Below, in pieces: positions 63,552 to 64,000 of a stretch of DNA of 64,000 nucleotides (its first letter is position 1; the number at the start of each line of letters is the position of its first letter). The translations under genes were made by a program, and so were the position numbers. Source of the DNA: [Eubacterium] infirmum (lineage in GTDB: Bacteria > Bacillota > Clostridia > Peptostreptococcales > Anaerovoracaceae); the NCBI GenBank assembly GCA_900450455.1, contig UGGN01000002.1, forward strand, positions 248,001 to 312,000, read 5' to 3'. The notes below the pieces were generated by a model. That model saw nothing but the letters and a program-made list of their open reading frames with translations, searched no databases and had not been told where the DNA came from.

Positions 63552-63782
63552 ATGCATACAGCTTTAATGGTTATATTAGCTATTGTCAGTGTTTTTCTGA
63601 TAATAAGTGTACTATTGCAGTCAGGAAATAGTGATGGATTGTCAGGATCTATCGCAGGTGGTGCAGAGCAGCTTTTCGGAAAGAAGAAAAGCTCAGGATA
63701 TGATCTGCTTCTTAAGAGAATGACTGTTGTTGCAGCGATTGCATTTATTGTATTGTCGCTTGTACTAGTAACAATTAAGTAG
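63552..63782 (+). CDS. secG: Preprotein translocase subunit SecG
   Basis: 76 residues with two membrane segments (about 3-22 and 54-74) and the conserved loop LLQSGNSDGLSGSIAGGAEQLFG. SecG assists SecYEG-mediated export. I start at ATG 63552, 6 bases after AAGGAGG; an in-frame upstream codon would place that site inside the gene. It lies 69 bases after tpiA and may be cotranscribed with it. A hairpin follows the stop. Confidence 0.93.
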   Translation: MHTALMVILAIVSVFLIISVLLQSGNSDGLSGSIAGGAEQLFGKKKSSGYDLLLKRMTVVAAIAFIVLSLVLVTIK

Positions 63783-63803
63783 TTTATTATTTTCGCAAAA
63801 TAT

Positions 63804-63828
63804 GAGAGGTGCTAGTTCGGCACCTCTC
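63804..63828 (+). terminator. Hairpin after secG, possible terminator
   Basis: Perfect 9 bp stem GAGAGGTGC/GCACCTCTC with a 7-base loop. The following stretch is only moderately T-rich, so termination may be partial, before the hppA ribosome site. Confidence 0.55.
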
Positions 63829-63861
63829 AAGTTGTTGTTTTGTGAGTAGGAGGTATTATTT

Positions 63862-64000
63862 ATGATGAGCTATATCGCTCCCGTTGCAGCTGCATTAGGT
63901 CTATTAGTTGCTTTTGGCCTTGCCAGCTGGATCAAAAAAGAAGACGAGGGCACAGACAGAATGAGAGAAATTGCCGGCTACATCAGAGAAGGTGCTATGG
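63862..64000 (+). CDS. hppA: Membrane-bound ion-pumping pyrophosphatase, 3'-truncated by window edge
   Basis: Only the first 46 codons are visible. After MMSYIAPVAAALGLLVAFGLASWI, read as one membrane helix, comes the conserved segment MREIAGYIREGAM that marks membrane pyrophosphatases, which couple PPi hydrolysis to Na+ or H+ export. Which ion is used cannot be decided from this part. AGGAGG lies 8 bases before the ATG; a second ATG at 63865 is possible. Confidence 0.9.
   Translation, partial: MMSYIAPVAAALGLLVAFGLASWIKKEDEGTDRMREIAGYIREGAM

Noticed and set aside
59081..64000. Search for sigma-54 (-24/-12) promoters near rpoN
   Set aside because: No TGGCAC-N5-TTGCA-like sequence was found in intergenic DNA of the window; TGGCAC occurrences lie inside genes.

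Overview
This 64 kb window looks like a chromosome segment of a low-to-moderate GC, Gram-positive anaerobe in the Clostridia. The gene order (yraN-comM-dprA-topA-hslVU-codY, plsX-rnc-smc-ftsY-der-plsY-gpsA-miaB, gap-pgk-tpiA), strong GGAGG ribosome binding sites, CodY, a CIRCE operator, an LPXTG-like anchored adhesin, CWB2 domains and a pyrophosphate-energised ion pump all fit. A Mogibacterium/Anaerovoracaceae-type host is my guess from overall flavour; it is not demonstrated.

Layout. 0-3.7 kb: the end of a metallo-hydrolase gene, a HAD phosphatase, a VanX-like D-Ala-D-Ala dipeptidase and a DUF819 membrane protein. 3.8-12.2 kb: DNA uptake, topology and protein quality control (yraN, comM, dprA, topA, hslV, hslU), codY and yigZ. 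12.3-13.96 kb: fifteen tRNA genes read from two promoters, one a perfect consensus, and closed by a terminator. 13.97-14.24 kb: three tandem units that each fold into the same three-tier hairpin with compensatory changes; I cannot assign this element to a known class. 14.3-17.5 kb: tdk, then alr and yprB on the minus strand, with a possible small RNA or attenuated leader upstream. 17.5-21.1 kb: nudF, a XerD-like protein that lacks the catalytic tyrosine, rplS, rbgA and rnhB. 21.08-22.44 kb: an intact IS1249-like insertion with an 8 bp target duplication, sitting at the rnhB terminator. 22.4-26.3 kb: a minus-strand four-gene cluster (SGNH hydrolase, DUF4358, MBOAT acyltransferase, DHHW protein), probably for O-acetylation of a surface polymer. 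26.5-43.8 kb: housekeeping genes valS, a lipid kinase, a split ThrE exporter, glyA, plsX, rnc, smc, ftsY, der, plsY, gpsA, miaB and an M50 peptidase. 43.9-47.8 kb: a 1001-residue adhesin with alternating Cna_B repeats, then an IS200-type element. 47.85-53.9 kb: a CIRCE operator and clpB, a secreted CWB2-C39 protein and a membrane-bound XRE regulator. 53.9-59 kb: a GntR regulator (probably a leaderless mRNA), nth, a GNAT enzyme, a SEC-C protein, hom with a likely CodY site, an M19 dipeptidase and trmL. 59-64 kb: rpoN, gap, pgk, tpiA, secG and the start of hppA.

How the parts connect. CodY (10.7 kb) probably controls hom (57 kb) through a CodY-box-like sequence at its transcription start. Phospholipid synthesis is represented by plsX, plsY and gpsA, and membrane-protein targeting by ftsY and secG. 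rpoN sits directly upstream of the glycolytic genes with no cggR between them. No phage, CRISPR array, toxin-antitoxin pair or recognisable defence island was seen. The least explained items are the tandem covarying hairpins, the tyrosine-less XerD-like protein, the C1:G72 tRNA-Tyr and the putative small RNA upstream of yprB.
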